Shown piece by piece: positions 33,564 through 42,364 of a stretch of 64,000 nucleotides of DNA. The DNA is from Bin87 sp963666865 (GTDB lineage: Bacteria > Chloroflexota > Dehalococcoidia > Lucifugimonadales > UBA3495), in assembly GCA_963666865.1 (NCBI GenBank), contig OY763072.1, positions 3,100,001 through 3,164,000 of the forward strand, in the 5' to 3' direction. Both the position numbers and the translations under genes were made by a program. Each line of letters begins with the position of its first letter. Within the stretch, counting starts at the first letter, position 1. The notes below the pieces were generated by a model. That model ran no database searches, was not told the origin of the DNA, and saw only the letters and a list, made by a program, of their open reading frames with translations.

Positions 33564-34373
33564 CTACGCGCCCTGCAAGCGGCTGAGCGTTTCTTCCAGT
33601 TCCTGATTCCGCGCTTCGGCGGCGAGGCGGGCGTCTCGTTCGGTATCCCGCTGGTTTTCGGCAGCCACACGGGCGTCTCGTTCGGTATCCCGCTGGTTTT
33701 CGGCAGCCACACGGGCGTCTCGTTCGGTATCCCGCTGGGCTTCGGCGGCGATACGCCCATCGGCTTCATCGTCATAGGTGGGCAGGTAACGCTGGGCCAC
33801 CGGGTCGTAAAAGCGCAGCTGGCCGTACTCCCAGCACACGTCCAGGTTCAACGCCTCGCTGTGTCCCCAATACCGGTCATCATCCCACTTATGGATGGTG
33901 ATGGGCTGGTACACACCGTTGGCCAACCGGTCGCCCGCCAGCCCCGCCGCGTAGAGTTCTCCGCCGGTATGGTCGAATCGCCAGTATTCCAGCACCTCGA
34001 AATTCGCGTAGCCTTCCCGCTTGCTCCGTTCGTCGTTCTGCGCCGTATTCTCCGATGCTATTTCCAGAACGAACTCCGGCGCTTTGCCCCATACTGAGAT
34101 GTCGTAACCCTTGCGGGCGATAATGGCCGCCCGGTCAACCCCAAAGGCGATGAACAGGTCCGGTTGTTGCAGCCCCTCTCGCTGGCTGGTATTCCAGCCG
34201 ATGGGAATTTCACTGGCGACGATGGTAGTATCAAAATTCCCGTAGCGCCGACGCAGGGCCGGCACGTGGCCCGGCTCGTGGAGGTAAATGACGTTCAGCA
34301 TATCGTCCCTGGGCGGCAGTTCCGGGAACTGATCCCCAAGCGAGAGGGTCGGCGCGGTGAACTTGGTCGTCAT
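33564..34373 (-). CDS. Uma2-family protein with repeated coiled-coil tail
   Basis: 269 aa. The Uma2 (DUF820) PD-(D/E)xK-like core has QQPDLFIAFGV, PEFVLEIASENTAQND and EVLEYWRFDHTGG. This lineage-expanded family is common in Cyanobacteria and Chloroflexota; nuclease activity is predicted, not shown. The last 60 residues form a charged coiled coil built of three copies of a 14-residue unit RDTERDARVAAENQ, matched by a 42-bp DNA repeat (33631-33756). It precedes trpD by 13 nt and may be cotranscribed. Confidence 0.85.
   Translation of the reverse strand: MTTKFTAPTLSLGDQFPELPPRDDMLNVIYLHEPGHVPALRRRYGNFDTTIVASEIPIGWNTSQREGLQQPDLFIAFGVDRAAIIARKGYDISVWGKAPEFVLEIASENTAQNDERSKREGYANFEVLEYWRFDHTGGELYAAGLAGDRLANGVYQPITIHKWDDDRYWGHSEALNLDVCWEYGQLRFYDPVAQRYLPTYDDEADGRIAAEAQRDTERDARVAAENQRDTERDARVAAENQRDTERDARLAAEARNQELEETLSRLQGA
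33631..33756. repeat. 42-bp tandem repeat, three copies, in a Uma2 gene
   Basis: The unit starts GCGTCTCGTTCGGTATCCCG. Copies 1 and 2 are identical or nearly so; copy 3 has diverged at its end. It keeps reading frame (14 codons) and adds two heptads of coiled coil per copy. Confidence 0.92.
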
Positions 34374-34476
34374 AGAATGCCTCGCCAGACGAGGATTATG
34401 TTTTCACGGTAGTCGGGCGCGGTGAATTGGAGTGGGGGCCACGCAATATAATAGCATGGAGTAAAGGAGGGTCTCT

Positions 34477-35277
34477 ATGCGCATCGACGTTCACACCCAC
34501 GTTTGGCCCGACCGTATCGCCGATGCGGTGGCCGAGAATATGGAAGCCGACCTGGGCTTTACGCCGATTGCCGCCAATACGGTGAGCGGCATCAAGGCGC
34601 ACATGGCGGCGGCCGGCGTGGACAAGTCCGTCGTGCTGGGGGTGGCGGCGCGGGCCGACCAGGTGCGGCGAGCCAATGATTGGCTCATTTCCATAGCGGA
34701 CGATAATCTGCTTCCCTTTGGCGCAGTGCATCCCGATTTGGCGGACAAGGCCGGCGAGATACGCTACCTGCGGGAGCACGGGGTCAAGGGTATCAAGATG
34801 CACCCGGTGATCAACGGCTTCTATCCCGACGATCCGCAGTGGTTTCCGGTTTATGAGGAACTGGGCGACGATATGACGCTGGCCATTCACGCCGGGCGGC
34901 TGCCGCACCAGGGGGCGGACGCGCCGCTGTACGCTGCGCCGGAACGAATTGCCAATGTCGTCCGTCAGTTTCCCAAGCTGAAGGTGATCGCCCTGCACCT
35001 GGGCGGGTTCTATATGCTGGACGAGGCGGAGCGGGCGCTGATGGGCCACGAGAACGTGCTGGTGGACACCACCTGGCCGCCGTCGATCCGGGAACTGACC
35101 GCCGACACGCTGACCACGATAATCGGCAAGCATGGGGCGCACAAGGTCTGCTTTGGCACCGACTATCCGCTGGTTGACATGGGCGCTGAGTCGGAATACC
35201 TGGCGTCTTTGCCTTTGACCTCGGAACAAGTGGAGGGGATTCTGGGTGAAAACGCGCGGCGGTTTATCGGACTGTAA
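34477..35277 (+). CDS. Amidohydrolase (ACMSD-like metal-dependent hydrolase)
   Basis: 266 aa TIM-barrel amidohydrolase. MRIDVHTHVWP carries the metal-binding HxH; HGVKGIKMHPVIN, LAIHAG, IALHLGGF and FGTDYPLVD supply the later ligands, ending with the usual GENARRFIGL. The family includes decarboxylases and lactone hydrolases of aromatic catabolism; the substrate is unknown. AAAGGAGG precedes the ATG and a TATAAT box lies at 34447-34452. Confidence 0.9.
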   Translation: MRIDVHTHVWPDRIADAVAENMEADLGFTPIAANTVSGIKAHMAAAGVDKSVVLGVAARADQVRRANDWLISIADDNLLPFGAVHPDLADKAGEIRYLREHGVKGIKMHPVINGFYPDDPQWFPVYEELGDDMTLAIHAGRLPHQGADAPLYAAPERIANVVRQFPKLKVIALHLGGFYMLDEAERALMGHENVLVDTTWPPSIRELTADTLTTIIGKHGAHKVCFGTDYPLVDMGAESEYLASLPLTSEQVEGILGENARRFIGL

Positions 35278-35291
35278 CGGCGTGACGACCC

Positions 35292-35318
35292 CGGATTCCG
35301 GCTTTCGCCGGAATGACG
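35292..35318. repeat. ATTCCGGC palindrome (R1 family)
   Basis: Standard copy; its GAATGACGG end leads directly into the 38-bp tandem array that follows. Confidence 0.9.
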
Positions 35319-35326
35319 GGTTAGGT

Positions 35327-35462
35327 GGTATTCACTCCGCCATCCCAAGAATGACGGATTGGGCGGTATTCACTCCGCCATCCCAAGAATGACGGATTGG
35401 GCGGTATTCACTCCGCCATCCCAAGAATGACGGATTGGGCGGTATTCACTCCGCTATCCCGA
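35327..35462. repeat. 38-bp tandem repeat over the 3' end of the oligopeptidase gene
   Basis: The unit begins GGTATTCACTCCGCCATCCC. Copies start at 35327, 35365, 35403 and 35441 (last one partial, inside the gene). On the minus strand each copy repeats the final codons and the TGA stop of the peptidase gene, so extra stops trail the true one. Confidence 0.93.
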
Positions 35463-37518
35463 AGGCGTTCAGGACGAAGGCGTACTCCTCGGCGATCTCG
35501 CGGATGCGCTCGAACCGGCCGGACGCGCCGGCGTGGCCGGAATCCATGTGGATCTTGAGGAGCAGCAGGTTGTCGTTGGTCCGCAACCAGCGGAGCTTGG
35601 CCACCCACTTGGCCGGCTCCCAATAGGTTACGCGGGGGTCGCTGATTCCGCCGGTGACGAACATGGGCGGATAGTCTTGCGCGCGAACGTTGTCGTAGGG
35701 GGAATAAGTTCGTATGTAGCGGTAATACTCGGCGTCGTTGGGGTTGCCCCATTCGTTGTACTCCATGGTGGTCAGGGGCAGCGTGTCGTCCAGCATGGTG
35801 TTGAGGACGTCCACAAAGGGCACGTGGGCCACCACGCAGCCGAACAGGTCGGGGCGCTCGTTGACCACCGCGCCCATGAGCATCCCGCCGGCGCTGCCTC
35901 CGACGGCGGCGATGCGGCCGGCGGAGGTGTAGCCGGCGGCGATGAGATGCTCGGCGCAGTCGATGTAGTCGTTGAAGGTGTTGCGCTTGTTCAGGAGTTT
36001 GCCGTTTTCATACCAGTCCCAACCCATTTCCATGCCGCCGCGAATGTGCGCGATGGCATAAATGAAACCTCGGTTGACCAGGCTCAGCGCCGAAATGCTG
36101 AAATTGGCATCCATGGTCAATCCGTAACTGCCGTAGCCGTAGAGATACAGCGGCGCCGTGCCGTCCATGGAAGTTCCTGCCGGCATCAACAGGCTGATCG
36201 GAACCGGCGTGCCGTCGCGCGCCGTGGCCCAGACGCGCCGGGTTTCGTACCGGTCCCCATGGTAACCGGAGGGAATTTCCTGTTGCTTGCGCAGGACGCG
36301 CTCCCGCGTCTCCATGTCGTAGTCGTACACCGCGGCGGGGGTTTTCAAGGAAGTGTAGCCAAACCGGAGGGAATTGGTGTCAAACTCCCGGCCACTCCGG
36401 GGCGACATGGCGAAGTCGTCTTCATCCACTCCGGCGATAAAGTGAACGTCGCCATCGTCCAGCCTCATGACCATCACCTGCGGGAGCCCGTCTTGACGGC
36501 AAGCGACAACCAGATGCTCTCGGTAGGCGTCGATGCCCAGCAATGGCCTTCCCGGTTCGTGGGGCATGAATTCGGTCCAGTTGTCCCATGCCGCGGCGGT
36601 TACGGGGGTGGTGGACAGCATGAAATCTTTGGCATCGTTGCCGTTGTGCCGGATGAAAAATCGGTCGCCGTGGTCAACCACGTCGTATTCAAAATCCGTG
36701 TGGCGCGGTTCGATCAAAGCCGGCGTGGCGCCAGGATCATTGGCGTCCAGGAAACGCCACTCCGACATATTGTTGCCGCCGGCCACGATATAGATGAAAC
36801 GGCCGCTGTTGGATTTGCCGGCGCCGACGAAAAAACGTGGGTCCTCTTCATGATAGACCAGTTCGTCGTCGGCCGGGTCGTTCCCCAAGGTGTGTCGGTA
36901 GATGCTCACCGGGCGGTGGTGCTCGTCCAGCACCGAGTAGTAGAACGTGCCCGCCGCAGGCGGATTGGCCCATTCCAGACTGTAGTAGGTATTCGGGATG
37001 GTGTCGGGCAGGGTCTCGCCGGTTTCCAGGTTCAGCACGTGAATGGTGAATTGCTCCGAGCCGTCGAAGTCCACGCCGTAGGCGACCAATCGGTGGTCGG
37101 GGCTGTTTTCAAACGCGCCGACGCGCGTGTAGTCGTGGCCTTCCGCGAGTTGGTTCACGTCCAGCAGAACCGTTTCCGGGCCATCCTCGCCACCCTGCTT
37201 CCGGCAGTAGATGGGATACTGGCCGCCCTCCTCGTAGCGGACGTAGTAGTAGAAATTGTCCTCCTTCTCCGGAACGGTGTTGTCGTCCTCTTTGATACGC
37301 CCGCGTATCTCGTTGTAAATGGCTTCCTGCAACGTTTTCAGGGGCTCCAGGAACGATTCGGTATGAGCGTTTTCGGCGCGCAGGTACGCCATGGTGGCTG
37401 GGTCGTCCTGCTCCCGGAGCCAGTACCATGGATCGATCCGTTCGTCTCCATGAACCGTAATTGTGTGCCGGCGCTGGGGGGCGCTGGGAGGAACGGCGGC
37501 GTTGTCCGAGGTCGGCAT
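35446..37518 (-). CDS. Oligopeptidase B (prolyl oligopeptidase family S9A)
   Basis: 690 aa from the ATG at 37518. The N-terminal seven-bladed propeller (about 80-400) is followed by the hydrolase domain. Ser in GGSAGGMLMGAV, Asp in GGISDPRVTYWEP and His in MDSGHAGASGR form the triad. RGFIYAIAHIRGG and WYENGKLLNKRNTFNDYI are typical of oligopeptidase B, which cuts short peptides after Lys or Arg. No signal peptide, so cytoplasmic. The last residues differ slightly from those implied by the downstream tandem copies. Confidence 0.94.
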   Translation of the reverse strand: MPTSDNAAVPPSAPQRRHTITVHGDERIDPWYWLREQDDPATMAYLRAENAHTESFLEPLKTLQEAIYNEIRGRIKEDDNTVPEKEDNFYYYVRYEEGGQYPIYCRKQGGEDGPETVLLDVNQLAEGHDYTRVGAFENSPDHRLVAYGVDFDGSEQFTIHVLNLETGETLPDTIPNTYYSLEWANPPAAGTFYYSVLDEHHRPVSIYRHTLGNDPADDELVYHEEDPRFFVGAGKSNSGRFIYIVAGGNNMSEWRFLDANDPGATPALIEPRHTDFEYDVVDHGDRFFIRHNGNDAKDFMLSTTPVTAAAWDNWTEFMPHEPGRPLLGIDAYREHLVVACRQDGLPQVMVMRLDDGDVHFIAGVDEDDFAMSPRSGREFDTNSLRFGYTSLKTPAAVYDYDMETRERVLRKQQEIPSGYHGDRYETRRVWATARDGTPVPISLLMPAGTSMDGTAPLYLYGYGSYGLTMDANFSISALSLVNRGFIYAIAHIRGGMEMGWDWYENGKLLNKRNTFNDYIDCAEHLIAAGYTSAGRIAAVGGSAGGMLMGAVVNERPDLFGCVVAHVPFVDVLNTMLDDTLPLTTMEYNEWGNPNDAEYYRYIRTYSPYDNVRAQDYPPMFVTGGISDPRVTYWEPAKWVAKLRWLRTNDNLLLLKIHMDSGHAGASGRFERIREIAEEYAFVLNAFGIAE

Positions 37519-37558
37519 GGCGATTACCTTTAGGTCCGGAGCTGGGTTGTGGACGGCG

Positions 37559-38032
37559 TCATGCCGCCACCGGCTCCGCCTTGATTGATTCGGTGGCGGA
37601 AGATACGGCGTCCATCTCGTCGAGGACGTAGCGCCGGCACGCTCCCGGCCGCAACCTGGCAATGAGGGAGCCGAGCCAGCCCCCGTATTCGGCCCGGATT
37701 GTTACGTAGGCGTGTCCCTGGTCGTCGGAGGTGTAAGCTTCGTCGCCGTCGCTGCACTCCCGCACGTAGTAAGAGAATCCGACCCAGAACCCTGGGCCCG
37801 AGGCTCGGTGTGACAGCGTTTCGCCCTTTTGCACCACGGTGATCAGGCTCGTGAAGCGGTCCCGGCCGATTTGCAGGTCAATGCGGTGCCCGGGTTCCGG
37901 TTCCAGACCATCGGGCAAATCGGCGCGGCGATAACGCTTGCTGTGTAGCCTTCGCGACGGGAAATCGGCCACCGCCGCCCAAGCCTCGTCCGGCGGACAG
38001 GACAGGATTTTGGAATATTCAAAGACCGTCAT
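37559..38032 (-). CDS. SRPBCC (START-like) family protein
   Basis: 157 aa. It starts MTVFEYSKILSCPPDEAWAAVADFP, the standard opening of polyketide-cyclase/dehydrase-like SRPBCC domains. The middle has the grip-fold strands (FTSLITVVQKGETLSHRAS and FWVGFSYYVREC). These bind hydrophobic ligands; function is unassigned. An ORF running on to 38605 is antisense to the CoA-transferase gene and is not real. Divergent from that gene. Confidence 0.78.
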   Translation of the reverse strand: MTVFEYSKILSCPPDEAWAAVADFPSRRLHSKRYRRADLPDGLEPEPGHRIDLQIGRDRFTSLITVVQKGETLSHRASGPGFWVGFSYYVRECSDGDEAYTSDDQGHAYVTIRAEYGGWLGSLIARLRPGACRRYVLDEMDAVSSATESIKAEPVAA

Positions 38033-38131
38033 GCTTAATATTATGGACCCCGGCGAGCACGATTCGCCAAGTTGACCATGGGCATAATTTGTGCAATTGT
38101 ATCGCACACGGTTGAAGCGGACGGCACGATT

Positions 38132-39409
38132 ATGACTATGCCCGACGGGGCGTTGGCTGGCCTCAAAGTCCTTGATTTCACGCACTACGTCTCCGGATCG
38201 TACTGCACCAAACTGCTGGCCGACTTTGGCGCCGACGTTATCAAGGTGGAGCGACCGCCGGATGGCGACCCGGCGCGGCAAATCGGGCCATTTCCCGGCG
38301 ACGAGCCAAATCCCGAAAAGAGCGCGCTTTTCCTGCACCTCAACACCAACAAGCGCAGTGTTGTCATCGATCTCAAGCAGGGTCAGGCCCTCGACATCGC
38401 GAACAGGCTTGCCTTGTGGGCAGAAGTTATCGTGGAAAACTTCCGCCCGGGAGTGGCGGACCGTCTCGGCATCGGTTTCGACCGGATCCATGCCATAAAC
38501 CCGGCGCTTATCTACACCAGTATCTCCAACTTCGGACAGACCGGTCCGTACCGGGACTATCGCGGGTCCGAGATCGTCTTCTACGGAATGGGCGGTGAGA
38601 TGCATTCCACCGGCTTGGCGGACCGCGAACCGCTCAAGTTAGGCGGCAACGTGGGTCTGTATCAAGCGGGGGCGGTGGCCGCGGTTGCCACCATGGGCGC
38701 CATTCTGGCCGGTTCGTTCCGGCCGGGGGACGGCGAAGCGTCGCCTCCGGGGCAGCACATCGACGTGTCCATCCTGGAAACGCAACTTGGCTCGGTGGAC
38801 CGCCGCCAGAGCGCGCTGCTGGCCCATCAATACACGGGCGAATTGAGCCGACGGCCGGCGTCGGGCGGTTCCGGCGGGTATCCCAACGCCGTGTATCCGT
38901 GCAGCGATGGCTATTTGCAAATCAACGGGAGCCGGATGTATTTCCCCCGCGCCGTGGCCATGCTGGGCAATCCGCCGGAGCTGTCCGAACCACGTTGGCA
39001 GGACCCGGCCGCCCAAGGCGACCCGGCGATGCAGGACGAGTTCGAGTCGGAACACTTTCTGCCGTGGATCCTGGAACGTAACCGGGCAGAAGCCTGGCAA
39101 TCCGCTCAGGAAAATCGTGTGTTGTCCGGCCCGATCAATACGATGGCGGACCTGGACGTTGATCCTTCCTTCAACTCCCGGGGGGTTTTCGTCGAAAAGG
39201 AGCACCCGGCGGTGGGTGAATTGCGTTACCCCGGCCGGCCGTTCATGATGACCAAGTCCCCGTGGCAACTCCGGCGAACCGCGCCGTTGTTGGGCCAGCA
39301 CACGACAGAGGTTTTGGGCGAGTTGGGATATACGGAATCGGAAATTGCCGCTTTTATAGCCGCCGATGTTATTCGGGCCGGATCTGGATTCCCGCTTTCG
39401 CGGGAATGA
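38132..39409 (+). CDS. CaiB/BaiF (class III) CoA-transferase
   Basis: 425 aa from the ATG at 38132. GLKVLDFTHYVSGSYCTKLL, LLADFGADVIKVERPPDGD, NTNKRSVVIDLK and EVIVENFRPGVADRLGIGF are family motifs, followed by GQTGPYRDYRGSE. It moves CoA between carboxylic acids. The C-terminal SGFPLSRE is encoded by an R1-type palindrome (39384-39411) that also provides the stop. A second CoA-transferase gene follows 48 nt downstream. Confidence 0.93.
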   Translation: MTMPDGALAGLKVLDFTHYVSGSYCTKLLADFGADVIKVERPPDGDPARQIGPFPGDEPNPEKSALFLHLNTNKRSVVIDLKQGQALDIANRLALWAEVIVENFRPGVADRLGIGFDRIHAINPALIYTSISNFGQTGPYRDYRGSEIVFYGMGGEMHSTGLADREPLKLGGNVGLYQAGAVAAVATMGAILAGSFRPGDGEASPPGQHIDVSILETQLGSVDRRQSALLAHQYTGELSRRPASGGSGGYPNAVYPCSDGYLQINGSRMYFPRAVAMLGNPPELSEPRWQDPAAQGDPAMQDEFESEHFLPWILERNRAEAWQSAQENRVLSGPINTMADLDVDPSFNSRGVFVEKEHPAVGELRYPGRPFMMTKSPWQLRRTAPLLGQHTTEVLGELGYTESEIAAFIAADVIRAGSGFPLSRE

Positions 39410-39411
39410 CG
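39384..39411. repeat. R1-family palindrome forming the 3' end of a CoA-transferase gene
   Basis: Variant with arms ATTCCCGC/GCGGGAAT around TTTC. Both arms changed together compared with the common form, so the pairing is kept. The stop codon of the gene is the TGA of AATGACG. Confidence 0.88.
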
Positions 39412-39456
39412 AGGGTGAAGTGGGAATGACGAGCGCAAGAGCAGGTATGACGGAAA

Positions 39457-40782
39457 GTGTCAACAGACCCTAGAATGCCCCGCCTGCCGTTGCGAGGTCT
39501 GCGCGTCCTGGAGATCACGGTGGTTTGGGCCGGTCCTTACTGCGGTTCTTTCCTGGCCGACTTGGGTGCCGAGGTGATCCGGGTTGAATCGACCAAGACT
39601 TTCGTTCCGCTGACGCGCGGCGCGGCGCCACGCCTGACGCAAACCGAGATTGACAACCTGCCACTGTATTCCGGTGGGACACCCGGCCGCGTGCCAGGGT
39701 CACGCCCGTTCAACCGCTCGCCGATGTTCAACTCCCACGCTCGCAACAAGCTGAGCATGACGGTCAATCTGCTGGATCCGGGCGGGCGGGAGATTTTTGA
39801 CCGCCTGGTGTCCGTAAGCGATGTGCTGATTGAAAACAATCCCACCGAGACGATGGATAAACTGGATATATCCTATGAGTCTCTCAAAGCGGTGAAAGAC
39901 GACATCATCATGTTGCGGATGCCGGCCTACGGCAGCACCGGGCCTTATCGGGATTACCGCGCCCATGGCGTACACATCGAGGGCGTGGTCGGTCACACGA
40001 TGCTGAGGGGTTACGAGGACACCGACCCGTCCTACAACACCACCGTCCTGATGTCCGACGCCGCCGCCGGAGCGCAAGGCGCCTTCGCCGTACTGGCCGC
40101 GCTGCGCCACCGCAAACGGACCGGCCAGGGTCAGCTGGTGGAGTTGGGTCAGGCTGAAAATGTCTTTCCCTTCCTCGGTGAATACTATCTGGACTATCGG
40201 ATGAACGGGCGCGCTCATGCCTCTCTGGGCAACCGACACCCCTACGCTTTGCAGAACTGCTATCCCTGCGCTCCGCATCCAGACAATGATGACCGTTGGG
40301 TCGTGATAACGGTGTACGACGATGAGCAGTGGTATGCCTTGTGCGACGTCATCGGAGCCACACATCTTGGCGCTGACCCGGAGCTGGCGGACGCCGCCGC
40401 TCGCCGCGGTCGTCAGCCCGAAATCGACGCGGCCATCGCCGCCTGGACGCGTACCCAAAGTCCCGAAGCGGCCATGAACATCCTGCAACAGCGCGGCGTC
40501 CCTGCCGGCGCGGTGATGAACCAGGCTGACGCATTCGCCGATCCTCATATTCGTGACCGAGGCTTCTTTCAAGAGGCGTCACAGGAGGATTGTGGAACTC
40601 ACCTCTACTCCGGCCCGCTGTACAAAATGTCGGAAACTCCGCTGAGCATACGCCGTGGCCCGGTGATGTTCGGACAGGACAACGAGTATGTGTATCGGGA
40701 ATTGCTGGGTTACACCGCTGAAGAGTATGCCGCGTTCGAAGACGCCGGGCACATCGGGACTGACTACGTCATCGGGGTTTGA
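39457..40782 (+). CDS. CaiB/BaiF (class III) CoA-transferase, second copy
   Basis: 441 aa from a GTG at 39457 (ATG at 39475 is the alternative). GLRVLEITVVWAGPYCGSFL, FLADLGAEVIRVES, NKLSMTVNLLDPGG and YGSTGPYRDYRAHG are the family motifs. It is only distantly similar to its upstream neighbour, so the pair is not a recent duplication. It may act with it on a two-component pathway or on different substrates. Confidence 0.92.
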   Translation: MSTDPRMPRLPLRGLRVLEITVVWAGPYCGSFLADLGAEVIRVESTKTFVPLTRGAAPRLTQTEIDNLPLYSGGTPGRVPGSRPFNRSPMFNSHARNKLSMTVNLLDPGGREIFDRLVSVSDVLIENNPTETMDKLDISYESLKAVKDDIIMLRMPAYGSTGPYRDYRAHGVHIEGVVGHTMLRGYEDTDPSYNTTVLMSDAAAGAQGAFAVLAALRHRKRTGQGQLVELGQAENVFPFLGEYYLDYRMNGRAHASLGNRHPYALQNCYPCAPHPDNDDRWVVITVYDDEQWYALCDVIGATHLGADPELADAAARRGRQPEIDAAIAAWTRTQSPEAAMNILQQRGVPAGAVMNQADAFADPHIRDRGFFQEASQEDCGTHLYSGPLYKMSETPLSIRRGPVMFGQDNEYVYRELLGYTAEEYAAFEDAGHIGTDYVIGV

Positions 40783-40794
40783 CACACGCACCAA

Positions 40795-41808
40795 TCAGCT
40801 CGCCAGCAGTTCCTTCAACTGGGCATCGATAAACCCGGTATCGACAGGGTTGCGTCCTGGCCCGCCGCCGGTATGTCCCCAGATGGTCGGTATAACGCGG
40901 AGTTCGGCGTTGGGCATCAGCGAAACCTCAATTTCGTTGTCCTCCGGCGGGAAGTATTGGTCGGTTTGGGAAGGCATGACGAAAGCTCGGGCCTTGATCG
41001 CGCCTAGGGCTTTCTCGAAATCTCCTCCGTAAAGTGGGTTGTCGCTGATGTCGCCGGCCTGCCAGGTGGCGATCATTGACAGGATGTTGTTGGCGTCCTG
41101 CTGAAGATACCTGCCCTCCCAGGACGTGATGAGGTAGTCTTCCAGCGAGGAGTGTCCGAGGTCGAGATACACCTTCTCCCGATAGAACGCCTGGGACGGC
41201 GCCCAACCGGCGTACACTCTGGACATGGCCCGGAGACCTTTCCAGGGTTGGATGTCGTACCAGCCGTTGTTCCAGGCATCGTCGGCGCAGAGAGCGGCTT
41301 TCACCCCCTCCAGAAACACGAAATTGTGGCGTGACGTGCGGGCCGAACCGCACCATGGCGCGATGCGTTCCACCATTTCGGGGAACAACGCCCCCCAGTG
41401 GAAGGACTGTTGCGCGCCCATGGAAAAGCCGCAGACCAGGGCGATGCGTTCTACACCGAATTGTTCGGTCACCAAGCGGTGCTGGAACCGGATGTTGTCG
41501 TAGTAAGTGACCTTGGGAAATCTGGCCCGGTCGTAGGGCGCCGGCGTGTTGCTGGGCGACGACGACAGCCCGTTGCCAAACAGATTCGGGATGATGATGA
41601 AGTACCGTGACGGATCCAGCGCCATCCCCGGCCCGATCATTGGTTCGTTGGCGGGATGCTGGGAACCGAAGAAAGTGGGGAACACGATGGCGTTGTCCCG
41701 GCGGTCATTCAACTCGCCGTAGGTCTGGTACGCCAGGCGGGCGTTACGCAAGCGCAGGCCGCACTGGAGGTCAACGTCTCCCAGTTCGAAGGTCTTGGGT
41801 TCGGTCAT
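40795..41808 (-). CDS. Alpha/beta hydrolase, MetX (homoserine O-acetyltransferase)-like
   Basis: 337 aa from the ATG at 41808 (AGGAG 8 nt upstream; a GTG three codons earlier is too close). LAYQTYGELNDRRDNAIVFP and GLSSSPSNTPAPYD are MetX-type. The nucleophile elbow is CGFSMGAQQ, the acid SQTDQYFPPEDN and the histidine IWGHTGGGPGRN. It lacks the longer lid region of true MetX and no methionine gene is near, so it may be an acyl hydrolase or transferase of unknown substrate. Confidence 0.85.
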   Translation of the reverse strand: MTEPKTFELGDVDLQCGLRLRNARLAYQTYGELNDRRDNAIVFPTFFGSQHPANEPMIGPGMALDPSRYFIIIPNLFGNGLSSSPSNTPAPYDRARFPKVTYYDNIRFQHRLVTEQFGVERIALVCGFSMGAQQSFHWGALFPEMVERIAPWCGSARTSRHNFVFLEGVKAALCADDAWNNGWYDIQPWKGLRAMSRVYAGWAPSQAFYREKVYLDLGHSSLEDYLITSWEGRYLQQDANNILSMIATWQAGDISDNPLYGGDFEKALGAIKARAFVMPSQTDQYFPPEDNEIEVSLMPNAELRVIPTIWGHTGGGPGRNPVDTGFIDAQLKELLAS

Positions 41809-41886
41809 CTTGGGCACTCCTGAGGGTTGAACGCAAAGGCGAAAACAATTAGGCTCACACCAAGTCTAACAGTGTGGAGGTTCATC

Positions 41887-42294
41887 ATGCTGAACAAGGT
41901 GCATCACGTAACCTACGTTGTGGAGAGCGTCAGCGACATGGCCGCGTACCTGGAGAACAATTTCGGCCTCACGCCCATCCGCGCCGACGAATTCACCGAA
42001 CGGGGCTTCAAGTCCATCCTTTACCAGATTGGAGAAACTTTGGTGGACTTTTTCGAGCCGCTGCGAGACGACACGCCCACGGCCCAGCAACTCCGCGAAA
42101 GCGGCCCCGGGGTCATGCACGTCGCCTGGGGCGTGGACGGCATCGACCAGCTGTTCGCCGACCTGCAATCCAAGGGCAACTCGATGCGGGGAGACGGACC
42201 GTCCACCAGTCCCTTTGGCTACAAGACAGCCAGCATCGAAACCAGCAGTTCCCACGGCATCTATTTCCAACTCGCGGAGGGGGAACACAGTTAG
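41887..42294 (+). CDS. VOC-family protein (methylmalonyl-CoA-epimerase-like)
   Basis: 135 aa from the ATG at 41887 (GGAGG 6 nt upstream). It has the paired beta-alpha-beta-beta-beta layout of glyoxalase/dioxygenase-fold proteins: KVHHVTYVVESVSDMAAYLE with a metal His at the start, VMHVAWGVDGIDQLF in the middle, and GIYFQLAEGE at the end. The substrate is unknown. It is 70 nt upstream of another VOC gene. Confidence 0.82.
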   Translation: MLNKVHHVTYVVESVSDMAAYLENNFGLTPIRADEFTERGFKSILYQIGETLVDFFEPLRDDTPTAQQLRESGPGVMHVAWGVDGIDQLFADLQSKGNSMRGDGPSTSPFGYKTASIETSSSHGIYFQLAEGEHS

Positions 42295-42364
42295 CGTGAG
42301 GCGGATTTGCGGCGGAATGGAGACCAACTCCAGGATCCCCTGAAACCTGTGGAGGAGACTTCCT

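Noticed and set aside
33551..33775. Upstream extension of trpD with a repeated SGIPNETP peptide
   Set aside because: Out-of-frame reading of the coiled-coil repeat of the Uma2 gene on the same strand; TrpD similarity starts only at 33550.
35327..35462. CRISPR array
   Set aside because: Units are directly joined with no variable spacers; it is a simple tandem repeat.
35533..37533. 666-codon plus-strand open frame
   Set aside because: Complete shadow of the oligopeptidase B gene; GC-rich codon bias leaves the antisense frame open.
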